Shown one piece after another: positions 45,404 to 57,552 of a stretch of 64,000 bases of DNA. Both the position numbers and the translations under genes were made by a program. The notes under the pieces are model-generated. The model was not told the DNA's origin. It was given only the letters and a program-made list of their open reading frames with translations, and made no database searches. Each line of letters opens with the position of its first letter. Within the stretch, counting starts at the first letter, position 1. The DNA is from Ganoderma boninense (Eukaryota; Basidiomycota; Agaricomycetes; Polyporales; Polyporaceae): positions 1,054,001 through 1,118,000 of the forward strand of contig CM035305.1 in assembly GCA_002900995.3 (NCBI GenBank). The letters are read 5' to 3'.

Positions 45404-47709
45404 TCATGAGTCGTCGACCCGCTCGACCGAGTCCACAATCTCGTTGATTAGCTCTAGGGTGACACCCGGGATAATGCGCTCCGCATCTGTGAACGCGCGC
45501 TGGAGTGCGCTCAGCGCGACGCGTGCCTCCTGAGTCGAGACCCGCGGGAATAGCTGGCGAAACGGCGGTAGCGGCAGCACAATTCGCCGGTGCATTGTGT
45601 TGTCAGCTACACCAAGAGCTAGATGGCAGCATAAACTGTGGAATGGAACTTACCGAGGCGATAGCGGGCAACACGACCGAATCGAGCATAGTCGTGTCCG
45701 GCAGCTCATCGTCCATGTCCGCGCGGAGGCTCGAGTGCACGTAAGAACTCTCGTATTCATCCTCGTCGCTCGGCTCCCTCGCCAGCCCGCTGTTGCTGTT
45801 GTTGCTGGCTGTGCTGTTGTTCGCGAGCCGGATCGTCCCCTGTTGGTCATAGCTGCCGGTCCTCTTGGACGGCGTGGGCGGGCCTTGACCCTGGCTCGGG
45901 ATCGGAGGCAGCTCGCCCTTGGCGGTGACAGTCGACGCGATCGACGAGTCTGAGGGCCCGCGCCGGCCGCTACCCGAGTACGACGAGCCGCCCGAGTTGG
46001 ACGAGCCGTCCGAACGCGTCGTCCCATTGTTCTCCCACGTCAGTGGGGGCCCGGAGACCTGCACCGGGTTGGGCGCCGCTCGCCCGACGGTAGCAGCGTG
46101 GCGGACTGTCCCGAAGTCCCACAGGTCCTCGGGGTCGGAGCTTCCGTTCCTGCAAAAAGCAGAGTGGCAAGTCAGTGTGAGACGAAATGCTCTGCTGCGC
46201 ACACGCGTGAACGCAGATTGGGTTAGGGGGTGTGGGGTGACGTGGGTGCTTCCGTTGGGAGGGAAGTCTAGGGGGTAAGGAGGCGGTGAGACGGGACTAA
46301 TCGGACGTACAGCTCCTCGACATGGTGCCGCTCTTCCTCCTCGGTTCTCTCTCCGCCCTCTGCCTTCCAGCGTTCGTGACGTTCGATGAGTTCGGTGAGA
46401 TAGCTCGTCTTCTTCGCCATGCGGATAAACTTGTGCTTCAGGAGTTCTCGCGCAGATGGTCGCTGATAGAGGCGCATTTAGCATGGGAACGGTATGCTAG
46501 GCCAGGGTGCGAGCGACTTACATCCTTGGGGTCGCGTTGCAGACAGCAAGCCACGAACTCACGGAAAGACTTCGAGAACGGCCCCTCGAGGGTCGGCGGG
46601 GGGTTCTTGGGGATCAGGAACAGGACCTGCGCAGCGCATATATGGTGAGACGGGACCGAAGAGAATGCAGAGGATTGGTGAGTGAACCTTCATGGGATGG
46701 AGCTCTGCATATGGCGGCTCGCCCTTGGCCAGCTCTATTGCCGTGATACCCAAGCTCCAGATATCGGCCTTGTGGTCATACCCGCTCTGCTTGATGACCT
46801 CCGGGGACATCCAGTACGGCGTGCCGACAAACGTATTTTTCTTCGCGGACAACGTACCAGACAGTTGTCCCGAAACGCCGAAGTCGGCTAGCTTGACCTC
46901 TCCGTTAGCTGATAGCAAGATGTTGGCCGCTAGCGTAGAAGGAAAATCACGAGGGTGAGAATGTTTTCATTCCAGCGGCGCAGCCAATGACGTACCCTTA
47001 ATATCTCGATGCAGCTTCCCTTCGGTGTGAAGGTAGTCGAGGCCCCGTAAAAGCTCTCGTACAATGATAGCGATATATTCTTCGCGGAAAACGCCCGGTT
47101 TCATCTGAGAACATATCAGCGATCAATGGAAGGGCGGGGCTGAGGTGAGTGATGTCATTACCAGATCAGAGCACGACCCCCCAGAGCAGTACCTGGAAGG
47201 TAATTTGAGAGCATGTATGCGATTGAGGAGGGAGGGACGTACTCCATGACAATCCATAGGTGCGAGCCCTTGAGGTAGGAGCCATGGTACTTGGTGACAT
47301 GTGGAGAATCCAGCTGGGAAAGGATCTGAATCTCTTGTTGGATGTCCTCAATCTCGTCTTCTGCGCTCTCGAGATCGATGATCTTTATGGCCACCGTTTT
47401 CTGGGTCCGCTTGTCGTAGCTGAAGAAAGAGCCCACGGTTGGGGACGGGATTATTACAGCGTGGGGTAAAAACGGTGAAAACGCACCCCTTATAAACCTC
47501 TCCAAAAGAGCCCTTCCCTGATAGCCGCCAGGAAGGTGAGTGGGACTACCATGCGATGATAGTGGGGGATCGACGTACCGATTCTGTCCTGCTTCACATA
47601 AAACTCCTCCGGGTCCTGGTGGTGGTTATCCTGTTTGCAGAGGGTGAGTGAGTAAGCGCGATAATCGGGGAACCATCGCAAGTGTTCGGAGGGAAGGAGA
47701 GCTTACCAT
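45404..47709 (-). CDS. Ste20-like germinal-centre kinase (GCK-III/SPS1/Nak1 type)
   Basis: Serine/threonine kinase of the Ste20 superfamily, which in fungi controls polarity, septation and morphogenesis. The first exon is little more than ATG 47709, followed after an intron by [18 protein letters not shown]. Later exons rebuild [14 protein letters not shown] (glycine loop), TVAIKIIDL (ATP lysine), [71 protein letters not shown] and [20 protein letters not shown]. Kinase subdomain XI is [13 protein letters not shown]. The ~330-residue C-terminal tail is serine/asparagine-rich ([11 protein letters not shown]) and ends with a helical [17 protein letters not shown]. All phases close with no frame break. 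The domain order (N-terminal kinase, short tail) excludes PAK-type kinases, which have a CRIB domain first. Confidence 0.92.
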
Positions 47710-48132
47710 CGCGCAAAAGTGTCGTGTGTGGGCTTAAGTTGTCGTGGATATGGATCGTGAGGGTCGTCGAGTGTGAGAGCAGAGACGATGCAGGAGCGGG
47801 ATTTGCGAGATAGAGCACAGGTTAGACAGCGTAAGAGATAGCGCGAGGAGCAATAAACAAGAAGAGGAGGGTGAAAAGGGCGAGAGCAGCGAAGAGGACG
47901 GGGGGAAGCACTAGCAGCGGTGGCTCCAAGCCCGACTCGCTCGCCCTCAACAGCCACCCAGCGCCTCCCGAGGACAGCCGCCCATCTCCCTTATCGGGAC
48001 ACGACAGATCTCGCGCCGCGTAGGCGCCCGCTCTCCGTGCGGGGACAGAGCCGCAGCGACCACCGCAGAGTCCGAGTGGCTCTTGGCCTCCTCCTCGTGA
48101 AACACGCCTCCAAGCCCCCACCCGTCCAAATA
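47710..48132. promoter_or_regulatory. Divergent promoter region, GCK kinase / E2 protein
   Basis: The GCK start (47709, -) and the E2 start (48133, +) face apart across 423 bases. The minus-strand side includes the kinase 5' UTR. No TATA box is obvious. A frame in phase with the E2 runs upstream to 47920 but starts at a weak alternative codon and is proline/arginine-rich, so ATG 48133 is preferred. Confidence 0.5.
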
Positions 48133-51100
48133 ATGTCCACCCGCAAACGCCGTCTGTCCTCCGACGCCGTCCAAAAGACCACAAAGAAGCCCGCCACCTC
48201 CCCTGACGTCCTTGCCGTGCAGCACGACGACGACGACGACCTCGAGTCCATCCTCGCCCAGATCAAGGCTCACGAGGACAGCGAGGCACTCGCACACAAG
48301 CTTCACCACGAGTGGAACGGTCCCACCTCTAACTCTCTGTCCCCCAGTCCATCCTCCTTCCGAGACCACTCGGTCGGTACTAGCAGTGGCACGCGCACTG
48401 GGATTACCGCCTCCGCCCCTGAGGATGTCATTGTGATCTCCGACGGCGACCCGGACGCTCACTCGGTCCCTGAAGATGATGAAGCCATGGCGCGTCGTCT
48501 TGCCAAAGAATGGGAGATCGAGGACTCGCCATTCAGCCGTCATTCCAAGCCCTCGACGTCAGCTCCGACCCTCGCAAAACCCAATGCGAAACACTCTGCG
48601 CACCACCCGACGCCATCAATCGATATCGACGTCGACGCCACGACCGCAGCGCACGCAAATCTTCCGGCAGTTGCTAAACTCGAGCAATGCAAAGACCTCT
48701 TTACGGGCGAGAAGACATGCTCCTCATGCCGTGCCGCTCTGCCTTCCCCGCGCGGACATGTAAATAGCCTATCTGCTGCGTTCATCACCCTTTCGTCCGC
48801 AATCTAACCGCCCTGTCTCAGGTGATGTTCTCCCAGCAGCCGCGCGCACCCCCCAGCTTGCTTCGCCTTCTGCACGCGCCTTGCAAGGCATGTAAGACAA
48901 ACCACTGCCGCGGCTGCATGGCGCCCGTCCCCTGCCCCCTCACATGCAAAGGCGAAGTCGCTGAATGCGCAGTTGAGACATGCTGCACGAATGTGCGTGC
49001 CATTGCTTTATACGAAGCTCTCGGCGGGTTCGACAGACAGTATCTGGGCGAGCGCGAAGTCTCCGACCAGCGTGCCCGTGATGCTGCTGCGAAGGCGCAG
49101 AAGAGCCAAGCGGGCAGTGTCGGCCCCGGAGGTACGGGGTACGGCATGGACTCACGTTTCGGCGTATCCTTCTACTCGCGCGGTGGAGGACGCGGCCGTG
49201 GCCGTGGTCGTGGTAGAGCGTCCGCCAATGCGTCGCACGGCGAGCAGTCGCGCCTTGACGCGCTTTCCGAGCACTTCGATGAGATCATCGTACGTGCCCT
49301 CAATACAATCACAGGATACCTACCTGCACCCTATGCAGACAACCCCCAAATGTATGACATTCTTCCCCACCAAACTATCGACGCGCTGCTGTCGGTGTCA
49401 CAACTACCCGACCTGCTGGGCACCCTGCTCCGGAACGACTCAGTGACGGATTGGATCACGCGAATAGATGTGTACCATGCCATGCTCGGCTTGCTTAGAC
49501 GGATGGCCGACTGCGAGCTGACACTCGAAGTACCTTCAATCAGCGTCTCAGTTAACCTTGGTCTCAGATTTATATATGGTGGTTAACAGGTACTCGTCGG
49601 TCAACGGTGGGAGATGACCAAGAGCTGTGGTCTCGAAGACTGGATGTGGGAAGAAGACGATATTATCTGGGAACGGAACAAAGATACCAACGCATACATC
49701 CCAACCCCACCACTGTATGTGCATTTCAAGAAGCTCACCCGACAATGCGAGGCTTTCCTTGCCGGTGCGTCGAACATGCTCGAATCCGGCGACGACGGCG
49801 ACGCAGACGTTACGGAGACCACCGTGAAGGCGACGTCGCTATGCGGTGACATCATCGCAGCCCGAGACGACATAGAACGAGCCATGACCGTAATGGGTAA
49901 GAGCCCTGCAGCGATCCTCAGCGGACCACAGCCTTCCGGATCCTCGTCAACGTCGGCGTCGGCAGAAAGTACAAGTCCTAGCAACGCGGATGGCAGGAAC
50001 AAAGGCAAGGGCCGTGCCCCTGCCATCGAACTCGAGCGCAGGTATGCCGCCGAGTGCGAACGGCTCGCCTTCGAGTATGTCAACCTCGCAGACGCGTCCG
50101 GCCGCGACTACCCGAGATACAAGTACGGCCCCGAGCTGGTGCGCACTACGAACGCGACAAGGAACCCGAAGGACCGCCTACACCTCGTGAAGGAGCTCGC
50201 GGTGATGGCCACCAGCCTCCCGCCCGGTGTGTGGGTCCGTGTGGACGAGGTCCGGAACGACGCGATGTGAGTGCCCCTCCCCCATCCTGGTGTTGTGCCG
50301 CCCCGTCCATCTACCTCGCCTTCTCGATCGGCCGGTGATTAACTGCCTTGTCCCCCCGCCGATCGCGACCACACCCGCCCTCTCTTTGGCAGCAAGATCA
50401 TGATCGCCGGGCCCGAAGGGACGCCGTACGCCGGCGGCCTGTTCGAGTTCGACTGCCTCATTCCGCTCGAGTACCCGCACAAGCCGCCGCTCATGCACCT
50501 CCGCACGACCGGTCGGGGGCTCGGTGCGCTTCAACCCAAACCTGTATAACTGCGGCAAGGTCTGCCTTTCCCTCCTCGGGACGTGGCCCGGTCGGTGCGT
50601 GCTTCGCCGCCCTCTTTCCCTCCTTCGCCGCTTGGCCCCGGTGTTTCTGTACGCCGGGGCACAGGGGTGTGGGGATGGGCCTGTATAGATCATAGGCGTG
50701 AGCTGACTCTGTTGTCATGTGGTTTGGCGTGGTGGTTTGGTGCGGTCCGTCGATGGGGGATGTGCCACTGACCGTATCAACGTCGGGTCCCTGCGGGGAT
50801 TTTGCAGGCCGGAAGAGCAGTGGTCGCCCAAGTCGACGCTCCTGCAGGTGCTCGTGTCGATCCAGAGCATGATCCTCATCGACCTGCCGTATTTCAACGA
50901 GTAAGTGGTTCGGGGGACGCGTACACACCGCCAATGGGTCATCCGGGCCCCGGGGGACGGGGTTGCTGATTCCGATGCTGTCAATAGGCCGGGATTCGGG
51001 AAGGCGAACCCGAGCAACGGGGCGAGCATCGAGTACAACAGGAATATATGCATGCAGACCACACGGTGGGCGATCGTTGAATGGCTCCAGGACGAGCACA

Positions 51101-51774
51101 GGGACGGCATCTGGGGAGTAAGTTCAAACCGTGCTATCTCTGCATTCATCCGTGTGCGAGGCTCACGCGATGGGCTCGGCTTACCGCGGGCAGGAGGTTA
51201 TCGCCTCGCACTTCTCGACGCGCCATGATGTCATCAGGAGCCGGTGCGTCTGCCAGTGCCTTCCTTGTCGCCCTCTGCCCATACGCCGCTTCTGCCTTTG
51301 TATTGATATCGGGACACCGTGGCTGTTCTCAGAATACGCGAATGGGCCAAGACACAGCCGAGCATCCGCAAGTACCGTTCGCAGGGCGGTGGCGTAGGCA
51401 TGTACGGCGGTGCAGGCTTATTCAACGCCGCTATCATGGCACCGCCTTCGCTCCCTGGGCTGATGGACACGGATATGGACGTGGACTTCGGCATGGGTCT
51501 GTCCATGCTCGAAATGTCTCCATCGTACCACCCCGGCACGTCCGCAGCAAGTGCTAACTGGGGCGGCGGAGTCCCGCTGCTTCCACCGTCGTCTTCCTCG
51601 GGCGGACATGCGCTTCGCAGCGGAAGGAAGAAGCAGGAGTCGGCCGCCTCCCCGACGACGCCGAAGACGATGGACCTGCTGGAGGAGTTTCGACACGCGG
51701 ATGAAGAAGGTGCGCCAGTGGACGTTTCTGGGCACGGAGGCAATTCATTTGGAGTAGTACAAGTACAGCTTTAG
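48133..51774 (+). CDS. Multidomain E2 ubiquitin-conjugating protein (BIRC6/UBE2O-like UBC with Cys-rich N-terminal half)
   Basis: A long E2. ATG 48133 opens a nuclear-signal-like [20 protein letters not shown], then two UIM-like helices ([35 protein letters not shown]). A cysteine-rich block follows: [39 protein letters not shown], then an RGG stretch ([11 protein letters not shown]). A helical middle region leads to the UBC domain: [55 protein letters not shown] (active cysteine after GKV), [35 protein letters not shown]. The C terminus is Gly/Ser-rich, ending at 51774. The UBC lacks an HPN motif and resembles BIRC6 and UBE2O. One extra G in GGGGG 50515-50519 breaks the frame just before the active site (see findings). 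At least seven introns. Substrates unknown. Confidence 0.85.
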
Positions 51775-51960
51775 GTATAACTATCGCTGATGTCATGCGG
51801 ACGGATCATGGATGGATATTCGGAACTAAGAGGCCCTGGGTAAATAACGCTTCTACCAAGATTACCCCGCGAGCTACACGGCTCTTGATGCGCGCATGCG
51901 ATGCCCTGCCCAGTCTGCCCAAGCGGCTAAGCCCGACTTGTCTAGTGGTTCTGCTCGGGC

Positions 51961-54015
51961 TCATTCGCGAGACTTTGAATGCTCCTGGGGGCCAACAATG
52001 GCAGTGTGAGATCTGGGGCACGGCCGAGGTGGGCGGCGAGGGGTACGTACGGGCGCGTGGGACGTCTCGTGGTCGACGTGGACAAAGGCCCGCTCGACAC
52101 CTGGGAGCGCCTCTATTTTGTTCTGGAGCTGCTCGGCGAGGTCGTGCGCCTTCCAAAGGGGCGTGTCGGCGTTCATAACGACGTCGAGCTCGACGAAGTA
52201 GTCCTGTTCCCAAGCGCATCCTGTCAGCCCGCTGCGCAGTGCGCGACGTGTGAGCGCGAAGCACGTACTGGTCCGCTCTGTGTGAAGCACGGGAAGACGA
52301 GGGGTCAGGTGTGCGGGTCAGTGGGTGCGCGTGGGGCGAAAAAGGTAAAGCAAGGAATGGAACTGACGTGGTACGCGCGCACGGTGTCGATTTTCTCGAT
52401 CTCCTCGCTGAAGGTAACGGCCTTGTAGATGATGAGCTGGATGAATTCATGCGGGGCGGACTTCCCGGCAAGGAGTTCAAACTGCTCGTAAATGGTGCTT
52501 CCCCACGAGATAATGACGAAGAGGGCGATCTGGGAGCACAAAAACATCAGATCTTCACCCGAACCACGGATAAGGATGAAGACTTACGACCATAGCACCG
52601 AGGGGGTCCAGGTCTAGTATCATCAGGACAAAGCGTCAGACCGTCATGCGCGCGGCTAGAAAATGCGGCAGTAACGTACACCAAATAATCTTACTACCGC
52701 CGGCAGACATGATAACACCTTCCCAGACCAAGCCGGTGAGGATCAGCAAAACATGGAGGTCAACACGGGACCCATACCAAAGCCATTGATCCACAAGTCG
52801 TTCCTGTGGTCCTCCCACAAGACCTGAACCTGGCTGGACCGCTTGCGCAGGGAAAGGCAGTACAAGAAAAGCAAAAGCTTGATGCCTAAGCGCATGCCAA
52901 GGGGTCAGGAAAGGAAAGGGCAGCGAGGACGGGCTCGGCGTACCCCACGCTGCGGAGACTTCAATAAGTGACGCCAGATGGAGCGCGTTCCTCTCTTCGT
53001 CGCTCTCGCGCATTATGATGGTGCGGAAGGACTCAATGAAGACCACGATGTTGACGGAACCCATGCTGAAACGCCGTCAGCGAAAATATTCCGACTGGGC
53101 AGAGAAGCAGTCACGCACAGAAAGCCTGCGGATAGAAGCCGTTTAGCACACGATTCACATTTGGAAGTAAGCATAAGTTGGCACTTACCGTAGAGAATAT
53201 TTCCGATAGTCTCGAGACGGGCGCCGCCGACGGGCCACTTGTCCCTGTTCATGTGCGCCGCCTTGTGGTGAAGCCAGAAGAGCAGCATGTTGCTGCTCAT
53301 GTCGAAAACCGCGTCGATACCAGTGGAGAGGAGAGATAGAGACTCGGAAGCGATCGCAGCATACACTGGAAAACGTTATCGTGTTAGCGTATCTCGTTAG
53401 GGAAGCGAAGAATCGTCGTACTTTGCAAAACACAAAGGAAGATGTTTGCGATGAGACTAGCCCAAATGGCAATCTGAACCTGCGATCTGGTCAGCCCGAA
53501 ACAGCGGGTCTGGGCATGCGGACGTGTGGAACTTGCCTGCGTTTGCGACGATCCTTCTTCCTGCTTCGCATCCTCGGTGTGCTCGTCCATGGGCTTGAGG
53601 AGAGCGGCGATGAGCTGTTCCGGACGCGAAGACACGGTCAAGTTAATGCAATTGAGACCGCGCCGACGTGGAGCCGGAGGGGGAAGGTGCGCACATCATT
53701 CTGGCGCTTGTAGAACTCGTTGACGGCGCGAGAGGACTTCTTGCTGTGTTTGAGGGAGCCGAGGTCCTCGGGCGTTTTGTAGCCATCGCGCAGGGAGTAG
53801 GGATCGGCGTGCTCGCTGGAGGAGGCGGAGCCGCGCTCGATGTCCTTGGCCTTGCGATCGGTGCCAGAGCTCTGTTCCCAGATTCAGAGATCTGCCCTGG
53901 CGCCCGCCGTCCACAACCCGAAACTCACCGACGAGCTCGCCACACCCGACGTCGACGGGCCCGAGCGCGACGCGAGGTAGTCAAGGTCGCTCTGGTTGAA
54001 GTCTACGCCAGCCAT
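51961..54015 (-). CDS. Cation diffusion facilitator (CDF) metal transporter, Mn-like motifs (copy 1)
   Basis: Metal/proton antiporter of the CDF family. ATG 54015 gives a hydrophilic N terminus (MAGVDFNQSDLDYLASRSG, NEFYKRQN). Then come QIAIWASLIANIFLCVLQ (TM1), MYAAIASESLSLLSTGIDAVF ending in D-x3-D (TM2), WPVGGARLETIGNI, FLMGSVNIVVFIES, LFLYCLSLRKRSSQVQ, and VLWEDHRNDLWINGFG, a D-x3-D in TM5. Further exons give QIALFVIISWGS (TM6), FELLAGKSAPHEFIQLIIY, DYFVELDVVMNADTPLWKAH and AFVHVDHETSHAP, with EHSKSRE after the last intron and the stop at 51961-51963. D-x3-D in both TM2 and TM5 is the Mn-CDF pattern (Zn-CDFs have H-x3-D), so Mn is the likeliest cargo (inference). It is paralogous to the gene at 58722-60719. 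Confidence 0.88.
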
Positions 54016-55262
54016 GATCTGGATCCACAGCCATGGTGTGCGGGGGTGCGGGGACGCGGGGTGGGGGTGGGAAGGCCGTTGTGGTGGTCAGTGAGGGAGG
54101 GGTCCAAGCGAGCGGTAGCATCGGCGTACCACGTTTCACAACGTTCCACTCTCTCGGGATGCCTAATCAGGAAACATGCGGTTCAATCCATGGCGACCAC
54201 CGCAACCTCCACGACATCCCCACTCACCACAACACGGTCCTGCAGTCAAGCAGTAGACAGGAGAACGTCGGGGCCGGGGATAGGGAGCCGCCAGGGGGTA
54301 TTCGACTTTATGCCGCTTTCTGGGTTCCTTCTCGGCGCATATCCTCGGGGTCGGAACTCTCCAACACCATGGAAAGGGTCTTCGCCCCCGACTGGCGTCC
54401 TGGAAACACCTCGTGTATCCTATCATCGGAGACATCTTCCGATAACCGACCCGTCAACGCTCTCTCGGCCTCCACGCCAAGCTTCGCTTGAGCGCGTGAT
54501 GGACTCATCGCAACACTCTCGTAATGCGTACCCGCTCGTCTGTCGCGTACGTCCATTGCTGGAAGTCTGCCCGCGCTCGCCGCCATTCTTTCTCTGCATA
54601 GATGTTCTTCATACCGGGCTGGCGTGAGAGTCCTGAATCAATTTACCCGCTATTGGGTCGGCGGGATTTCCACAAACGTAACGCACGACACCTTTCTCGA
54701 AGCTCCCTTCCAGACATACCCCTGTCTTGACATGACGTACACAAGTCCCGGTTTCTCAACTTCCGTATCATGCGCTGCCCCGTTCTCATCGAGGCGCGGC
54801 CTTTCAATAGTCTTTCTCATCGCCTGCCGCGGCATCCCATCGCCGACCACACGGGTGTCTCTTCTTCCTCTTCTTTGCTCCACCCATTCTCAACAGCATT
54901 TCGACATCCAGCCAGCTTCGGGACCTCTGATTGTTGCCTCTTCTGGGAAACGGTAGTGGTAATTCAAGATGGAAGTCGGGTAAACCTTCTTGCATTACGT
55001 CGATATTACAAGCGGCAGCACTTCCTCCGGCCTCCATTGAAATCGCGCGACCGACTTTCGTCAGATGACTGTTCAACGACTTCTATTGGTACAACGAGGC
55101 AGATATCCAATGGGAACAATACTAGTACAACTGCTACACGACATCATGGGAGCAGGAAACTTGAGGAGAGAGCATAGACTAGTCCTACATCAGTGAAAAT
55201 TGCTGCGAACGAACACTGATTTTGGTGCAAAGCGTCCTTGGCATGTCCGGGAAGGTGTCTTT
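54016..55262. other. Intergenic between CDF copy 1 and NRAMP
   Basis: About 1.25 kb between genes on the same strand: CDF copy 1's promoter and the NRAMP 3' UTR. Open frames such as 53668-54627 (+) are largely antisense to CDF exons. No gene seen. Confidence 0.45.
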
Positions 55263-57552
55263 CTACGTCGCCTGGCCGAGCCCAAGTTCGACGATCGCGT
55301 ACACGTTCGCGGCCACGACGATGAACCAGATCACCACACCAATACCGATCATGACCCGTCCGTTGGAGAAGTCGACCGGCTTCCCGACCGCGCGCTCGAC
55401 GTCCCTGGCCTCGGTGTAGGTCTCGGTGACAGTAGCGACGACAATATCGTCCTTGTCGGATTCGTCCTTCGAAGCCTGCTCGCTTGCGGATGCAGTCTCC
55501 GAGGATGCGGAGGTCTGCGTGGGCTCCACCTCCTCGTACACCGTCATCACTTGCTTCGACGACGTGAGCAGGATCAGGGGGAGGGTCACGAACGGCAGCA
55601 CGATCGAGAGCACGACCTGCGACGCCACGAGGAGCGTCGCGATCCCAGGGCGGCCCACGGCGACTGCCACGACCAGGGACGGAATCAGACCGAAGCACCG
55701 GGTGATAAGACGGGTGAGCACGGGCTGAACACATCGGAAAATTAGCTACGGGCCCCGGGGAGACTGTGCTGGAGCGACGGACTTACCGAAGTGGACCAGT
55801 GGATGAAGCCCTCGGACACTATCTGGGCCGCGAGGGTCGCAATAATCGACGAGCTCTGGCCGGCGGCGAGAAGCGCGAGTGCGAACAACGTCGCGGCGGC
55901 TGTTCCGGCGAAGTGGAGTGAGCGCGTTGTCCGGGCTATATCGGGAGAACCCAGAGCTTACCGGCTCCTAGACGATCGCGAAGGAGGTCATATGCATCGA
56001 ACAGGTCCGCAGGACCGTCCGACCCGTCGCCATTGAAGAAGAAGACCGAACCGGCCAGGATCAGAATCCTGTGGTACAAAGGGGTCAGCCATAACGTTAA
56101 CGGGGAAAACCGGCGAAGGCACGCACAGGGCGTTAATGACGACAGCGAGACCCAGCAAGCTGATGACCATATCAACGATACTATGGGTCAGGTGCTGGCG
56201 GATGAACGACAGCGGACTGTTCGTCCAGTCCGCGTGCGACTTGGGCTCGTTGTCCTTGTCCGCAATTTTGTTGACCTTGAACATCTCCATGCAAAACTTG
56301 GAAAGCTTGCGAAGGAGCGTGCGAGCGTTTCGCACACGCGGGAGGGCATCCTCGCCAGCCGCGGCGGCGTCCCGCGAAGCTGGAGATTCCTTCGGAGACG
56401 AGGCCACCCGATCCTGGGTCGCGAGAGCAGAACCTAGGAACAGGCTGTGAGGCATGACTGTCGCCCCGATGATTCCTATCGCTGCGATTGGGACATTGGG
56501 AGTCAGCACAATGGAACCAGCCACGCGCGGTGAGCGTGAGAGGCACTCACAGGTATAGAGACCGCCTGACTGGAAGACTTGCTTCGATGGAACGAACCCA
56601 AAGAACGCATCACCCCAGTTGATTTCGGTCTTCGAAATAATGACCGCCATACAAATCAGGACGATGAAGACCTAGGCAATTTTACACGCGTCAATGTCAA
56701 GGTTCAGTCATTACGGCCTTGAGAAGTGGAGCACAACAGAAGAAGTTCGGAGGGCGGGTGCCGACTTACCAGCGCAGCAATGCCCAGCTCGAACGCCCGT
56801 ACGGGCTCTCCGCCGATCGGGTTGCGCATGGCGAGGAGGAGAAGAACGTCGGCGGTCGTTATGAGCACGCCCGCCCAAATCTCGAGCTTCGGGAAGAGCA
56901 TGACGAGCGCCATGGCCGAGCCGAGCAATTCAGCAAGGTCCGTGCTGATGATGGCGATTTCCGAGAGGGCATACAACGGGTAAAGTACGCCCCAACGCCA
57001 GAGCAGGGTGTAGCGCGGACGATCATGAAGGAGCAGACGGCAGTGGGAGGCAAGATCTGTGTTGAACGGAGCCAGTGTTAGCAACACCAATCGACGACGG
57101 CCGGACCGGAGAGAAATGATGCGCACCGAGCCCCGTCACACAGCCCAGCCGAGAGGCGAGCACCTGATATGGATGTTAGGTAAAACGTTGCGGGCGCCAA
57201 AAGAACATTCACATACCTGCATGTAAATTGCAAACAGACCGGCCAGAAGGACGACGAAGAGCAGCTTGTAGCCGTATTCCGAACCCGCTTGAAGGTCGAC
57301 GCCCCAGTTGCCGCTATCTCCAAGTCAACACGCGATACCAGTGCCCCGTGAGAATCGCGCCTGAAGTACTTACGGGTCAAAGTATGCGACGGCGCAGACG
57401 ATACCGACGCCGGTATGCTTTAGGAGATGCATACCGACGGTTCGGAGGCCCGCAGCGAGCCCTGGCAGAGCCCATCGAGAGGGGGCTTGGGGGCCCGCTT
57501 TCTCGGTAAGCTCAGTGGACGTCGTCGAGGCAGTGGGAGTGTGTCGAAGCAT
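55263..57552 (-). CDS. NRAMP-family divalent metal transporter (SMF type)
   Basis: Proton-coupled importer of Mn2+/Fe2+, homologous to yeast Smf1-3. ATG 57552 gives a hydrophilic N terminus ending HTGVGIVCAVAYFDP. The next exon adds GNWGVDLQAGSEYGYKLLFV, so the DPGN of TM1 is split by an intron. Following exons carry VLASRLGCVTG, YPLYALSEIAIISTDLAELL (TM3), MALVMLFPKLEIWAGVLITT, and AIGIIGATVMPHSLFLGSAL with the TM6 MPH motif. Then a charged loop (ALPRVRNARTLLRKLSKFCM), HLTHSIVDMVISLLGLAVVI, FALALLAAGQSSSIIATLA (TM10), ITRCFGLIPSLVVAVAVG, and a final hydrophobic helix ending ELGLGQAT at 55263. The A/T-GQSS motif is conserved. A TATA-like ATAAATA is about 58 bases upstream. No frame break was seen. 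Its CDF neighbours suggest one metal economy, probably Mn (inference). Confidence 0.92.

Noticed and set aside
53668..54627. 319-codon plus-strand frame overlapping CDF copy 1
   Set aside because: Antisense to the first CDF exons and their upstream region; Arg/Ser/Gly-rich with no domain.
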